DNA of 64,000 nucleotides from Varibaculum prostatecancerukia. GTDB taxonomy: Bacteria; Actinomycetota; Actinomycetes; Actinomycetales; Actinomycetaceae. The notes below the pieces were generated by a model. That model saw only the letters and a program-made list of their open reading frames with translations, had not been told where the DNA came from and ran no database searches. The position numbers and the translations under genes are program-made. Shown here piece by piece: positions 20,201-26,818 of this stretch. The first letter of the stretch is position 1. Every line of letters starts with the position of its first letter. The stretch lies in assembly GCF_943169825.2 (NCBI RefSeq), contig NZ_OW968402.1, positions 62,001 through 126,000 on the forward strand. Reading direction: 5' to 3'.

Positions 20201-20925
20201 AGGTGGTAACTCCGCCGGCCTCACCGGAACAAAAGACTCCGGAGATCGCCACGGTTGCTAAGAATAGAACTACCTTCAACGATGGAACTAAAGATTCCCA
20301 CCTGGGTACACCGGTATTGACTCCGGGTCAAGATGCGGTAATCGAAGACACGGTCAAGTGGAAGAACCTGGAGCCCGGTGAATACACCATTACCGGAACT
20401 CTGATGGATAAATCCACCAATGCTCCGCTAACCTACCTGGACAAGAATGGAAACCAGCAGGATGGCGCGAAAGCTGAACGTGGCTCCTTCCACGTAGCGG
20501 AAGGCCAAACCAGCGGAGAGGCGAAAGTCTACTTCACGGTTAAGGGTGAAGCTATCGAGGCTAACCGCCAGTACGTGGTGTTCGAGGATCTCTACAAGAC
20601 CTCGGATATCAAGGATGGTCAGCCCACCCCCGGTGCTGAGAAGGTTGCTTTCCACCGTGACATCAACGATGCGGCACAGACCCTGAGCGGGGACAACCCC
20701 ACTCCGGGAACTCCGCCCGAGACACCTAAGACCCCGAACACCCCGGGAACAACGCCTCCGACCCCGGTGACCCCCTCTCATGGGTTCCCGAATGTGGTGC
20801 GCACGGTACTAGCTAAGACCGGCTCCACCACTGGGATCATGGCAATGACCGGTGTTCTGGCAGTGGTTGCGGGAATCGGATTAGTACTAATCCGCCGCTA
20901 CCAGCGCGAAGAACTCGAGGACTAG
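11212..20925 (+). CDS. giant thioester/VaFE-repeat cell-wall adhesin (LAKTG anchor)
   Basis: A 3237-residue surface protein. A Sec signal peptide ends near Ala38. An N-terminal thioester-type domain has Cys161 in SAFCVQPG and Gln274 in AAQALVWAI, the pair expected to form an internal thioester that can bind a host amine. A charged helical segment follows (about 324-373). The stalk holds 11 VaFE repeats, with blocks at about 508-913 (three), 1660-2057 (three), 2187-2330, 2460-2730 (two) and 2865-3160 (two), each with a [V/A][F/Y]E strand and a terminal QTV; such SpaA/VaFE domains are known to form Lys-Asn isopeptide bonds. Between them lie nine DUF5979-like domains (six at about 914-1656, then three single ones), most with a Cys pair. 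A Pro/Thr-rich spacer leads to LAKTG (3200-3204), a membrane helix and a basic tail. No sortase gene is in the window. Confidence 0.93.
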   Translation: MMINSQTAKLLRRWIVAGLAAALALAWTITTLVAPSQASDTENAQLAKDFKAVEAGMSFEEQEDGNWDIPNPPFAAGTKFWPEQFGQRNEHWYSDEEKAAYNNALTASNGWSNDWEVEFPDTFRMHNANYLMVKNRGDVYRDANKQGVLTKAPEYYTSAFCVQPGIAIDRSWLDPGEPGHAKEPGLKVSIDADERVGYVDTKSKRLVSDPDIQRQLKALAYIYNGGDRRLMDVDTRFPAGKDFYTQNKVLIEEHKAALELMNQLDQYQKNGAAQALVWAIEKNSPAEGITVYRHGAIDWTVTNAARAILPHIKNIANAEIKMWQAYQALKEQQIADEQAYKEALAKWKAETAASMAKDEATYQTNKQLLESIKLSVTRADDTHFRVNLIGSSEAIALLQEAKGKLEISGSSNLELPADTSIAKAASPGGILVGIKFDAGAACSGKAQTASINASFNGSIELTRTYIFKNSKKFVQFQSQVNLGKYAVAVSGSASSSFEFTSTCPEEPKPKIGTTLEGEDGAKQIDTAGKAGTDSVTLIDKVKFENLKGGQNYVIKGELVDGNGNPVNVTGTSKAFDPKASGATDNGSGYYSGTIDMTFQVPVQKIRDNEKLVAYETLYKGTTPEDGKEVTNHKDKDDASQTVTEKPRIGTTAKVTSESDASGKDARPAEGADVTITDTVKWHKLQPGSYTLSGKLMKKSGDQVTEVPGTATEKTFSVSGGKTGTVTMDLKLPANQVEAGASYVVFEKVYKGANNTSGEPVATHENPNDGGQTVSVNPKPHKLPSIETKAWVRDDGNSLISSVEADGKDFKVKDQIDYKDLKPGTYTAFASLVDASNPKNVIASGSKVFTNGTENGSAKVELKVDGSKVKADGKYVVYERIYQGEQTTEPKSDPYAKHENINDGSQTITVTPKNPVPAEFKIVKKTVDDNANTDRVFDFDVSCDGYKTTATVLVRKGTTQGETTVSNRALTSGQSCQVSEKEVSDNLNTVKVKFSGTDTNRDGTVAQFKLTEGNAKTVVVTATNTFTPKQAKFTVRKNVEAAEVKHFNVPNSFDFSYKCDGDSTWTSLPALKAGETSQAISVKPGIQCQVKENSATPQNLNRTLEWTGVQSQAGGIATFRTDANNTVALVATNTYTEKTGKLEISKQVVDQTAGAGKIPGTFQMKYLCATGQSADSITVPLTSVSVNKNSTVTITGIPVGSWCAVAEDTTGINVANTTLTTSFDGKAPQMVTIGGQTLHNAALSNPIQAGESQKATIKVENKYVNEKVGGFEVKKLVSGVVSPETVLKDVAFDFGYSCTIPGSTYPVKGNFKLEHGQTFSSADPTRPQLNNLPVGTECKVWEETPKSVENADYAGSSMEVSGTNGAEVTGTDGKLEVTLKLTAPAAKVKILATNNYTQKLGAFTLKKVVKGSADQGLDIKDYKFKLTYKDGTTTHQKEQTISAGGSYSFWGLPVGSQVKVEELGAVDSKGKFIPVNELSTAKVKHSISWNGSQNDSSTAASNTFTIDKPMTKAQWLNNGQQGNVVVEATNTYKPIEQKGTFSVQKTSVSVAGEGKDKVKNLPTSFNFTYNCTDGAHGNISNVKPGGEPVVANAQFRAGTVCTVTEQQVLPKGTNAQTVSWTVDGKGAGVGPASGQSAIITIGDDAKTPVAVQAANEYQTPDQPKIATELKGEGRGGNIDLVEDADHTYTLTDKISYWNLQVGKTYKFSGELVVPNADKTDATGTGITAEKEVTITSPSGVVELPFKLSRADVAKYSTLVAFEQLDLKVNGGFEPVTDHKNPKDENQTKQVNPWIATVLTDEGENKQIDTTGKADTDLVTLVDTVKYRNLEAGKTYHLTGKLVDGAGNPIGVSSTSKAFTVPGEAGTLQSGEAQMTFKVTVAQIRQNAKLVAFEYLHPGEPNNPGDETVVTKHENPNDENQTVNEGPRAATTATSSTGTKVFDAKTPAKVLDRVSWAKLPAGNYVLVGTLMDKATKQAVPNVKAQVVKFSVASGELQGTQGMTFEVPADQVKAKSQFVAFEKIYRQGDVDENGNVIGGKTPVVEHSDINDEAQTVTIGEEPQSPVTPKLTLEKVVKSEGLEVPSTKQFAFTLKCSSPIDGKSQEKTYQVTAGSPIDLPYVKGANCTLTEDSAAAKVAGIAPSQVEFSANSNKIGLISSDNSASFKMPKEELTEVRVAFTATNTYPAPKKPTVATSAKDAEGTAGMYGQTKQANQVYAGTSANIVDEVSWANLLPGDYVLIGKLMDKKTGEAVTSYSSAPAPFTVKEGVKNGKLENTFTVSGDSLKAGSHYVVYEYIYRAGDVEGVTPNNGAKPVVEHAVLTDADQTVEAITPPTPPAAKVKIKKQVVATGMDVPVNRAYYFTVSCLDKDGKAATTSTLAVRSGEETEVTGLRTGYLCSINEDLRNAIDQQVTPAIALTSGTNGFTVQQDSTAGSAHFTVPAATDQVPEVLVNVTNTYNKMGKPELQTRAVTDNGSSSVQAGTATTVTDTVTWKNLPEGKYLLTGNLMHITDNNAAPVAGVTNEPVVLEITKDNSLAGSTTMKFNVPTEAIGKAGKYVVYEHLYNYEDTDGTNPKPNTSTVVSHNDPSDDAQTVTVTEAPSVSTTATTNGENEKEIQKGKDAVVTDTVNWKNLPAGNYQALSQLVDMKGNSVAGATTKAVPFTVNNGETAGSLTTKIQVPASATGTSGAKFVVFERIYRASDVNPKTGQPAEGAEPVVSELDLNSINQTVTVVEKPQAPPKISFTKVTEKVMDGQVPDKDRKYQFTISCDKNFGGAFSFEMPAGVSAGLPGKHQPQSGAVCTLTEMLTDEANPDGIMPNAISFSSSHPEMMAVSKINNQTAQFTVPNVDTDVIPEIQVTIKNVYSKDFPELGTVARDNADQDKVLNLKKGENAQVQDVATWKNLAPGKYTMIGTLMDKLTAKPVVGANTPTVNFEVKKGEKTGTINALFTVPADNISSNSSWVVFERVYKASDVKDGKVVGKATPVVDHSNFEDADQTVQVVTPPASPEQKTPEIATVAKNRTTFNDGTKDSHLGTPVLTPGQDAVIEDTVKWKNLEPGEYTITGTLMDKSTNAPLTYLDKNGNQQDGAKAERGSFHVAEGQTSGEAKVYFTVKGEAIEANRQYVVFEDLYKTSDIKDGQPTPGAEKVAFHRDINDAAQTLSGDNPTPGTPPETPKTPNTPGTTPPTPVTPSHGFPNVVRTVLAKTGSTTGIMAMTGVLAVVAGIGLVLIRRYQREELED

Positions 20926-20956
20926 GAAAGACACATAACTAAATAACTAGAAGGAT

Positions 20957-20989
20957 CTCGGGGTCGGAAGCCAAGCTTCCGGCCCCGAG
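20957..20989 (+). terminator. adhesin terminator hairpin
   Basis: CTCGGGG and TCGGAAGC pair with GCTTCCGG and CCCCGAG to give a stem of about 15 base pairs with a very small loop, 31 bases after the adhesin stop. The following bases (GCTTTGTATCC) have only a short T-run, but the position and strength make termination the likely role. Confidence 0.7.
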
Positions 20990-21107
20990 GCTTTGTATCC
21001 GTGCCTTTTTCGGGGGTTGAAAATCTCGTGGCAGTCGACTAAAAATGCTGGCGAAAAAGGAGGGTCTGGCTCGGTAAAAGCACCAAATCTGAGGGCGGGG
21101 GAATAGC

Positions 21108-21174
21108 TTTTTCCTCCTGCCCAGAGTCCGGGAAATACCTGCGGTATTTTCCGGACTCTGGGCAGGAGGAAAAA
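21108..21174. repeat. 67-base near-perfect palindrome (32-bp stem, 3-base loop)
   Basis: The left arm 21108-21139 and right arm 21143-21174 pair over 32 positions with a single G-T wobble and a TGC loop. The arms begin with TTTTT and end with AAAAA, which is the reverse of an ordinary bidirectional terminator (A-tract first, T-tract last), so this is not a classic intrinsic terminator. No open reading frame or transposase is nearby. It could be a repetitive extragenic element, a remnant of a small mobile element, or an RNA processing site. Confidence 0.75.
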
Positions 21175-21269
21175 CTTAGGCCCGCTTTGCGTTAGTTAGT
21201 GTGTAGCTTGCTGCCGAGCCAGAGCCGCGCGAAGGTAGTTTACATGGTTATAAAGGCAAAAATGGTAAT

Positions 21270-21306
21270 ACAATGCCCTCCCTGCAAAAAGCAGGGAGGG
21301 CATTGT
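21270..21306. terminator. bidirectional-type terminator hairpin
   Basis: ACAATGCCCTCCCTGC (21270-21285) pairs perfectly with 21291-21306 around an AAAAA loop, a 16-bp stem. It lies 17 bases beyond the stop codon of the minus-strand gene 21324-21833, and on that strand is followed by TATTACCATTTTT. It is the expected terminator for that gene and may also stop read-through from the adhesin side. Confidence 0.75.
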
Positions 21307-21323
21307 TTATAAGATTTCAGAAA

Positions 21324-21833
21324 CTATTTGTCTAGTTTGTCTTTTACCGCGTCAACGGCTTCATCGGCCTTCTCGGCTACATTGTGCGCAACCTCTTTGG
21401 CCTTGTCCTGAGCCTTCTCTGCCGCTTCTTCCGGATCGAACTCGCTCACTTCCACGTCCTCCCAATATTCTTCTGCCCAGGGGTCTTCAACCGGCTGGGA
21501 ACGACGGTAAAGCAGGTAGCCAACGCCACCGGCCACAGCCGCCAATACCAGGAATAGTAGTGCTTTACGACCCCGCTTCGGAGCTGGTTTACTAATCTTG
21601 TCTGCTGTTTGTTTCTTCACTTGCTTAGCAGCCTCCTTCAAAGACTCTTCAGAATGCTTCTTTACCTCGTGGAACTGGTCGCGCATATTACCTACTGCGT
21701 GTTCCACATTGGGCACTAGGTCGTTGCTGACCTTTTCCTGCAAATCCTGTGCGCCCTCAAGAACAATATCCTTGCCTTGATCGGCCAGGCTTCGCGCCTG
21801 CTTGAATAGCTTATACGGGCAGCATGTTTTCAT
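21324..21833 (-). CDS. small helix-rich membrane-anchored protein
   Basis: A 169-residue protein without a recognised family. It has an amphipathic helical N-terminal half (about 10-85) rich in Lys, Glu, Gln and Ala, a single membrane helix (about 88-108, ALLFLVLAAVAGGVGYLLY) and a soluble tail: an acidic linker (DPWAEEYWEDVEVSEFDPEE) followed by an alternating charged helix with AEKA/VADA-type heptads. The pattern resembles YtxH or apolipoprotein-like stress proteins, but only in composition. The ATG is preceded by AAAGGAG with six-base spacing, which supports the start. It is convergent with the adhesin and divergent from the cyclophilin gene. Confidence 0.7.
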   Translation of the reverse strand: MKTCCPYKLFKQARSLADQGKDIVLEGAQDLQEKVSNDLVPNVEHAVGNMRDQFHEVKKHSEESLKEAAKQVKKQTADKISKPAPKRGRKALLFLVLAAVAGGVGYLLYRRSQPVEDPWAEEYWEDVEVSEFDPEEAAEKAQDKAKEVAHNVAEKADEAVDAVKDKLDK

Positions 21834-22005
21834 GGTAGCTCCTTTAACTTGGATGAGCCGAGGCTCCCCCGCTTCGGCAACGACAATTAGTACGCTTCCA
21901 GTTTAGACGTTCAAGCCGAACTTGTGGGAAGAATAAGCCCTGGGAATAACGAGATTTAGTAAGGTCGAGTATCGGATTTATAGCTTTCATGAGAGAATAA
22001 AAGCT

Positions 22006-22515
22006 ATGGAAGCAACAATTCACACTTCAAAAGGCGACATTAAGGTCGAACTGTTTCCGGATAAAACTCCGGTGACTGTAAACAATTTCAAAGGTCTGGC
22101 TACCGGCGAACGCGAATGGCAAAATCCCGCGACTGGACTTAAATCCAATGAACCCTTCTATGACGGAGTGATTTTTCACCGTGTTATCCAGGGCTTCATG
22201 ATCCAGACCGGCGACCCCCTGGGTACCGGTACTGGTGGCCCCGGTTATCGTTTCGGCGATGAAATCGTTCCCGAACTAACCTTTGACGAACCCTACGTAC
22301 TAGGAATGGCGAATGCTGGGCCGGGAACCAACGGCTCCCAGTTCTTTATTACCCAGGTGCCTACCCAGTGGCTAAACGGCAAACACACTGTTTTTGGAAA
22401 AGTCACCGACCAGGCTTCTCGCGAGGTAGTTGACGCCATCGCCGCAGTCGATACCGATGGTCGCGATCGTCCCCTCGAAGACATCACCATCGAATCCATC
22501 GAAATCAGCGAGTAA
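22006..22515 (+). CDS. cyclophilin-type peptidyl-prolyl cis-trans isomerase
   Basis: A 169-residue single-domain cyclophilin. It shows the active-site block [27 protein letters not shown], the substrate-binding segment [16 protein letters not shown] and the final HTVFGKV. There is no signal peptide or membrane helix, so it acts in the cytoplasm as a folding catalyst at Xaa-Pro bonds. A strong hairpin ends it 6 bases after the stop, and the rhomboid gene follows; the pair ppi-rhomboid is a common actinobacterial arrangement. Confidence 0.95.
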   Translation: MEATIHTSKGDIKVELFPDKTPVTVNNFKGLATGEREWQNPATGLKSNEPFYDGVIFHRVIQGFMIQTGDPLGTGTGGPGYRFGDEIVPELTFDEPYVLGMANAGPGTNGSQFFITQVPTQWLNGKHTVFGKVTDQASREVVDAIAAVDTDGRDRPLEDITIESIEISE

Positions 22516-22520
22516 CTTTC

Positions 22521-22550
22521 ATTTGTCCGCCACTTCGGTGGCGGACAAAT
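22521..22550 (+). terminator. terminator with UUCG tetraloop after the cyclophilin gene
   Basis: ATTTGTCCGCCAC (22521-22533) pairs perfectly with 22538-22550 around a TTCG loop and is followed by TTAACTTTTT. It lies only 17 bases before the rhomboid ATG, so it may reduce rather than abolish transcription into that gene. Confidence 0.8.
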
Positions 22551-22566
22551 TTAACTTTTTGGAGAA

Positions 22567-23280
22567 ATGACGAATCCTAACAATCGGCTCAATGTAATCA
22601 ACGTCCTCATTATTGCTTGCGGTATTGTCTACGTGGCGTCGTGGCTGGTTCCCAGCCTGGTAGATCAATTCCTGTTCTACCCCACCTTGGGCTTTACCGA
22701 GCCTTGGCGGTTTTTGACTGCCGCGTTTTTACACGGCGGTATCGTGCATTTGGCCTCCAATATGGCGTTCCTGTACATCTTGGGGAGTTTGGCTCGACGA
22801 GTGCTTAGCAGCTATCAGATTCTCTTGATCTACCTGCTGTCAGCCTGGGGAGGCTCGCTAGGCACCTTGGCGTGGGCACTACTCACCGGGCAACAGCAAG
22901 CGGTAGTGGGCGCCTCCGGGGCAGTCCTCGGGCTGTGCGCGGGCGTATTCGTCTACACCCGCAACCTGCACGCCTCCTCCGCTGCCCTGGGCGGACTGCT
23001 GATAATCAACCTGTTAATCGGGTTCGTAATCCCCAACGTGTCTTGGCAAGGACACCTAGGAGGCGCCCTGGTGGGAGCACTCATCGGGTGGGCCTTGCAC
23101 CTGGTGGCAGTGATCTCGGGCAGGCGAGGACGCAAGCAACTGGGGCAAGCTATCCCGGATATTGTCGATCGCCAGCGCGCCACCGCCACTGTCAAACGCA
23201 CCCAAATCATAGGAAACCTACTGGTAACCGTGATTTCGGTTGTGGTGTTATTCGCTGCAACTCTCGCGTGCTATATCTAG
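22567..23280 (+). CDS. rhomboid-family intramembrane serine protease
   Basis: A 237-residue protein with six membrane helices plus a C-terminal one. The catalytic serine is S117 in VVGASGAVLG (GxSG) and the partner histidine is H163 in QGHLGGALVG; HLASNMAFLY supplies the conserved HxxxN motif of helix 2. It cleaves membrane-spanning substrates inside the bilayer; the natural substrate is unknown. The ATG follows TTGGAGAA. The last helix (NLLVTVISVVVLFAATLACYI) follows a basic loop and is an extra segment relative to the six-helix core. Confidence 0.93.
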   Translation: MTNPNNRLNVINVLIIACGIVYVASWLVPSLVDQFLFYPTLGFTEPWRFLTAAFLHGGIVHLASNMAFLYILGSLARRVLSSYQILLIYLLSAWGGSLGTLAWALLTGQQQAVVGASGAVLGLCAGVFVYTRNLHASSAALGGLLIINLLIGFVIPNVSWQGHLGGALVGALIGWALHLVAVISGRRGRKQLGQAIPDIVDRQRATATVKRTQIIGNLLVTVISVVVLFAATLACYI

Positions 23281-23504
23281 ATTTATTCCCGCGTAATACT
23301 GGGGATAGAATCGGCGAACTTTCCTTATCTGCGCTCTGGATAACTGCCTTTTCCAAAAATTCTGCCCCGCCGTCCTCCTCCCGGGAAAAAATTAGCCTTA
23401 GCCGGTAGTGAAACCAGGTGAGAGCGAGGGCAAAAACCTAATAATGTACATAGTGGAGTCAATTCCCTAACCGAAAGAATCCTCCCCAAAGTTCAAGGAG
23501 CAAA

Positions 23505-25979
23505 ATGTTCGAACGCTTTACAGATAGGGCGCGCCGGGTAGTAGTGCTGGCGCAAGATGAGGCGCGCAGCCTGGAGCATAACTATATCGGTACCGAACAT
23601 ATTCTGCTGGGGCTGATCCGCGAGGGCGAGGGCGTAGCTGCAAAAGCCTTGGAAATGGCCAACATTTCCCTTGAAGGTGTCCGGAATCAGGTAATTGAGA
23701 TTATCGGCAAAGGTGAAAACGATTCAAAAGATCATATTCCTTTCACTCCCCGCGCCAAGAAAGTCCTGGAACTATCGATGCGGGAGGCCTTGCAGCTGGG
23801 GCATAACTATATCGGTACCGAACATATCCTGTTAGGGCTGATCCGCGAGGGCGAGGGCGTAGCCAACCAGGTACTCACCAATCTGGGTGCTGACCTGGGA
23901 AGCATTCGTCAAAACGTGATTCACCTGCTGTCGGGCTATCCGGGAGCAAACCAAGACGAAACCGGCGGAGAAACCGTGGGGGTCGGCACCGGCACCCAGA
24001 AGCCGCAAAAGTCCGGCTCGGCGATTCTGGATCAGTTCGGGCGCAACCTGTCGGAGGCGGCCCGGGAGAACAAGCTGGATCCGGTGATCGGGCGTATCAA
24101 CGAGATGGAACGGGTCATGCAGATCCTCTCGCGGCGCACCAAGAACAACCCGGTACTGATTGGGGAACCCGGGGTGGGTAAAACTGCCGTAGTAGAGGGG
24201 CTCGCGCAGGCGATTGTGCGCGGAGACGTCCCTGAAACCCTTAAAGACAAGCATATTTATTCCCTAGATATGGGGTCGCTGATTGCAGGCTCGCGTTACC
24301 GCGGCGATTTTGAAGAACGCCTCAAGAAAGTTTTGAAAGAAATCCGTACTCGTGGGGACATTATTTTGTTCATCGACGAGATTCACACCCTGGTGGGTGC
24401 GGGTGCCGCTGAGGGTGCGATTGATGCGGCCTCGATCCTCAAGCCCATGCTGGCACGGGGAGAACTGCAGACCATCGGCGCCACCACCACCGAGGAATAC
24501 CGCAAATATATTGAAAAAGATGCGGCTTTGGAGCGACGTTTCCAGCCAGTCCAGGTGGAACAGCCCAGCGTGGAAGATACCGTGAAAATCTTGACCGGTT
24601 TGCGTGACCGTTACGAGGCGCACCACCGGGTAATAATTACCGATGACGCGATTCGCGCGGCAGCCTCCCTGTCTGACCGCTACATTTCGGATCGCTACCT
24701 GCCCGACAAAGCAATCGATTTGATTGACGAGGCCGGGGCGCGTCTGCGGATCCACCGGATGACCGCTCCTCCCGAGATTCGGGAAATGGACGAGAAAATC
24801 AATGAGGCGCGGCGCGATAAAGAAGCCGCAATCGATGCCCAAGATTTTGAGAAAGCGGCGCGCTTACGCGATGAGGAAAAACAGTTGGGCGAAAAACGCG
24901 CCCAGCTAGAGGCTGACTGGAAGTCCGGGGAGGGCGACCGGATTGGCACCGTGGATGAAGATTCCATTGCGGAGATTTTGGCGATGTCCACCGGTATTCC
25001 GGTGTTCAAGCTGACCGAGAAAGAAAGCGCGAAGCTGCTGCATATGGAAGATGAGCTGCATAAGCGGGTTATCGGCCAGAATGAAGCGGTCAGCGCCCTC
25101 TCCAAATCTATCCGGAGGACGCGCGCGGGGCTTAAAGACCCGAATCGTCCCGGCGGATCCTTTATTTTTGCCGGCCCCACCGGGGTGGGTAAAACCGAGC
25201 TGGCGAAAGCCCTGGCCGAGTTCCTCTTCGGTGACGAATCGGCGCTAATCCAACTAGATATGTCGGAGTTCGGCGAAAAGCACACTTCGTCGCGGCTGTT
25301 CGGAGCGCCGCCCGGATATGTTGGCTATGACGAGGGCGGGCAGTTGACTGAAAAGGTACGCCGTAAGCCCTTCTCGGTGGTGCTTTTTGACGAGATTGAA
25401 AAAGCCCATGCCGATATTTTCAACACTCTTCTGCAGGTGCTAGAGGATGGACGGCTCACCGACTCCCAAGGGCGGATGGTGGACTTTAAGAACACCGTAA
25501 TCATCATGACCACCAACCTGGGCACTCGGGAAATCAATAAAGGGGTGCAAACCGGATTCCAGGTGGATAATGACCAGGTCGGTTCCTACCAGCGGATGAA
25601 GAATCGGGTACAGGAAGAACTCAAGCAGCAGTTCCGTCCGGAGTTCCTCAACCGTGTAGATGAAGTAATCGTGTTCCCGCAGCTGGGGATGGAAGAAATC
25701 CGCCAGATCGTGGATTTGATGATTGCCAAACTTCAAGAACGCACCCAAGAACAAGATATGACCTTGAAGCTCACCGATGCGGCTCGCGAAGAACTAGCCA
25801 CTCGCGGTTTCGATCCGGTTTTGGGGGCGCGTCCTTTGCGGCGCACTATCCAACGCGATATCGAGGACGCCCTCAGCGAAAAGATTCTCTTCGGAGATAT
25901 CGAGCCCGGTCAAGAAATCTTGGTGGATGTGCGCGAGGGCGAGGACGGAGAAAAGGAATTTACCTTCAACGGCAAGTAG
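23505..25979 (+). CDS. clpC: ATP-dependent Clp protease ATP-binding subunit ClpC
   Basis: An 824-residue AAA+ unfoldase. Two Clp N-domain repeats ([13 protein letters not shown] and a second copy starting near residue 80, each with [19 protein letters not shown]) precede AAA domain 1 with Walker A GEPGVGKT (about 220) and Walker B ILFIDE. A UVR-type coiled segment (about 440-460) marks ClpC rather than ClpB. AAA domain 2 has GPTGVGKT (about 556) and [11 protein letters not shown], followed by the C-terminal D2-small domain. It threads substrates, including those marked by adaptor proteins, into ClpP. The start ATG follows AAGGAG. The 220 bases upstream are non-coding and hold its promoter, but I cannot identify a specific heat-shock operator. 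Confidence 0.97.
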   Translation: MFERFTDRARRVVVLAQDEARSLEHNYIGTEHILLGLIREGEGVAAKALEMANISLEGVRNQVIEIIGKGENDSKDHIPFTPRAKKVLELSMREALQLGHNYIGTEHILLGLIREGEGVANQVLTNLGADLGSIRQNVIHLLSGYPGANQDETGGETVGVGTGTQKPQKSGSAILDQFGRNLSEAARENKLDPVIGRINEMERVMQILSRRTKNNPVLIGEPGVGKTAVVEGLAQAIVRGDVPETLKDKHIYSLDMGSLIAGSRYRGDFEERLKKVLKEIRTRGDIILFIDEIHTLVGAGAAEGAIDAASILKPMLARGELQTIGATTTEEYRKYIEKDAALERRFQPVQVEQPSVEDTVKILTGLRDRYEAHHRVIITDDAIRAAASLSDRYISDRYLPDKAIDLIDEAGARLRIHRMTAPPEIREMDEKINEARRDKEAAIDAQDFEKAARLRDEEKQLGEKRAQLEADWKSGEGDRIGTVDEDSIAEILAMSTGIPVFKLTEKESAKLLHMEDELHKRVIGQNEAVSALSKSIRRTRAGLKDPNRPGGSFIFAGPTGVGKTELAKALAEFLFGDESALIQLDMSEFGEKHTSSRLFGAPPGYVGYDEGGQLTEKVRRKPFSVVLFDEIEKAHADIFNTLLQVLEDGRLTDSQGRMVDFKNTVIIMTTNLGTREINKGVQTGFQVDNDQVGSYQRMKNRVQEELKQQFRPEFLNRVDEVIVFPQLGMEEIRQIVDLMIAKLQERTQEQDMTLKLTDAAREELATRGFDPVLGARPLRRTIQRDIEDALSEKILFGDIEPGQEILVDVREGEDGEKEFTFNGK

Positions 25980-26116
25980 CCTCCACGTGGTGACGCCCGC
26001 ATCCAGGTTGCCTGAAAACAGCAACTGAGTATCTTTCGTGTCTAAGTTTTCTCGGCAAGTCTCCTTTGTCTATCATCTCGCGATAATGTGGAGTTAGCAG
26101 TTTTTAAGGAGGACGG

Positions 26117-26818
26117 GTGGGCACCGCGGAGGAACAGACAGTAGAGGCGCCAGACAGCGCCCTGGATACTGCCGTCTGCTCCCGCCTGCCTATCCTATTC
26201 TTGGATGTCGACGGCCCTTTGAACCTTTGGGGTCGGGTCGGGCGACGCATCCTTAATCCGTTGCTGCGCGCACACCTGGTGCATTTAAAACCCGATGATT
26301 CTTTTAATGTGAATGTGGTGCTGTCTCGTAGAATGGGCTCTCGCCTGCGAGACTTGGGGAAATATTTCCAAGTTCACTGGGCCACGTCCTGGAATGAATG
26401 GGCGAATCAGCACCTGTCTCCACTGCTAGGCATTTCCGAAGATCTACCCTGGGTGCGGTGCCCCAACGGGGATCCGCGCTCGAAGTTCCCCGCCGTCATG
26501 ACTTCTGCGGGAAACACCAGTTTTGCCTGGGTAGACGATTATTTGTCAGAGGAAGTGGCACAGGCGACCCGCAAAAAGTTGCAGTGGCCGCAATGTGCTC
26601 TCTTGGTTTCACCCCACATTATGTGCGGTATCGATAGCGAAGTTGTCCACCTGCTAAAATGGTTTTCGCAGATACAGCGAGGGGATCGGGAACCAGGAAG
26701 ACGCGAAGCTCGTAAAGCGGTCGCTATCGTCAGTTCTGGGCGGGTTGATGCGTGGCTGGTTACCCCCTCGATGGTGACTTGTTTGAGTTTACGAAAGGGG
26801 GCGAAGCGCCATGGCTAA
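26117..26818 (+). CDS. HAD-superfamily protein of the SAK RNA-repair-associated type
   Basis: This 233-residue protein has the HAD motif ILFLDVDGPLN (nucleophile D30 and D32), then HWATSWNEWANQHLSPLLGI and, near the end, FAWVDDYLSEE, the acidic metal-binding pair. These blocks match a group of small actinobacterial HAD proteins annotated as the HAD domain of Swiss-Army-knife RNA repair proteins. The reaction is unknown; a phosphatase acting on nucleic-acid ends or nucleotides is a family-based guess. The GTG start follows AGGAGG by only four bases. It overlaps the next gene by eight bases, so the two products are probably made together. Confidence 0.7.
   Translation: MGTAEEQTVEAPDSALDTAVCSRLPILFLDVDGPLNLWGRVGRRILNPLLRAHLVHLKPDDSFNVNVVLSRRMGSRLRDLGKYFQVHWATSWNEWANQHLSPLLGISEDLPWVRCPNGDPRSKFPAVMTSAGNTSFAWVDDYLSEEVAQATRKKLQWPQCALLVSPHIMCGIDSEVVHLLKWFSQIQRGDREPGRREARKAVAIVSSGRVDAWLVTPSMVTCLSLRKGAKRHG

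Larger units (their letters stand above)
20926..21323. other. 398-base hairpin-rich region after the adhesin
   Basis: No gene is supported. The region holds three separate inverted repeats: a terminator-like hairpin directly after the adhesin (20957-20989), a very long palindrome (21108-21174), and a strong hairpin shared with the convergent gene (21270-21306). Confidence 0.7.

Noticed and set aside
22872-23408. 178-codon plus-strand frame overlapping the rhomboid gene
   Set aside because: The rhomboid frame carries the catalytic motifs; this frame is Arg/Pro-rich and has no ribosome site.
24264-24842. 192-codon minus-strand frame in clpC
   Set aside because: Antisense to a highly conserved gene and without supporting signals.
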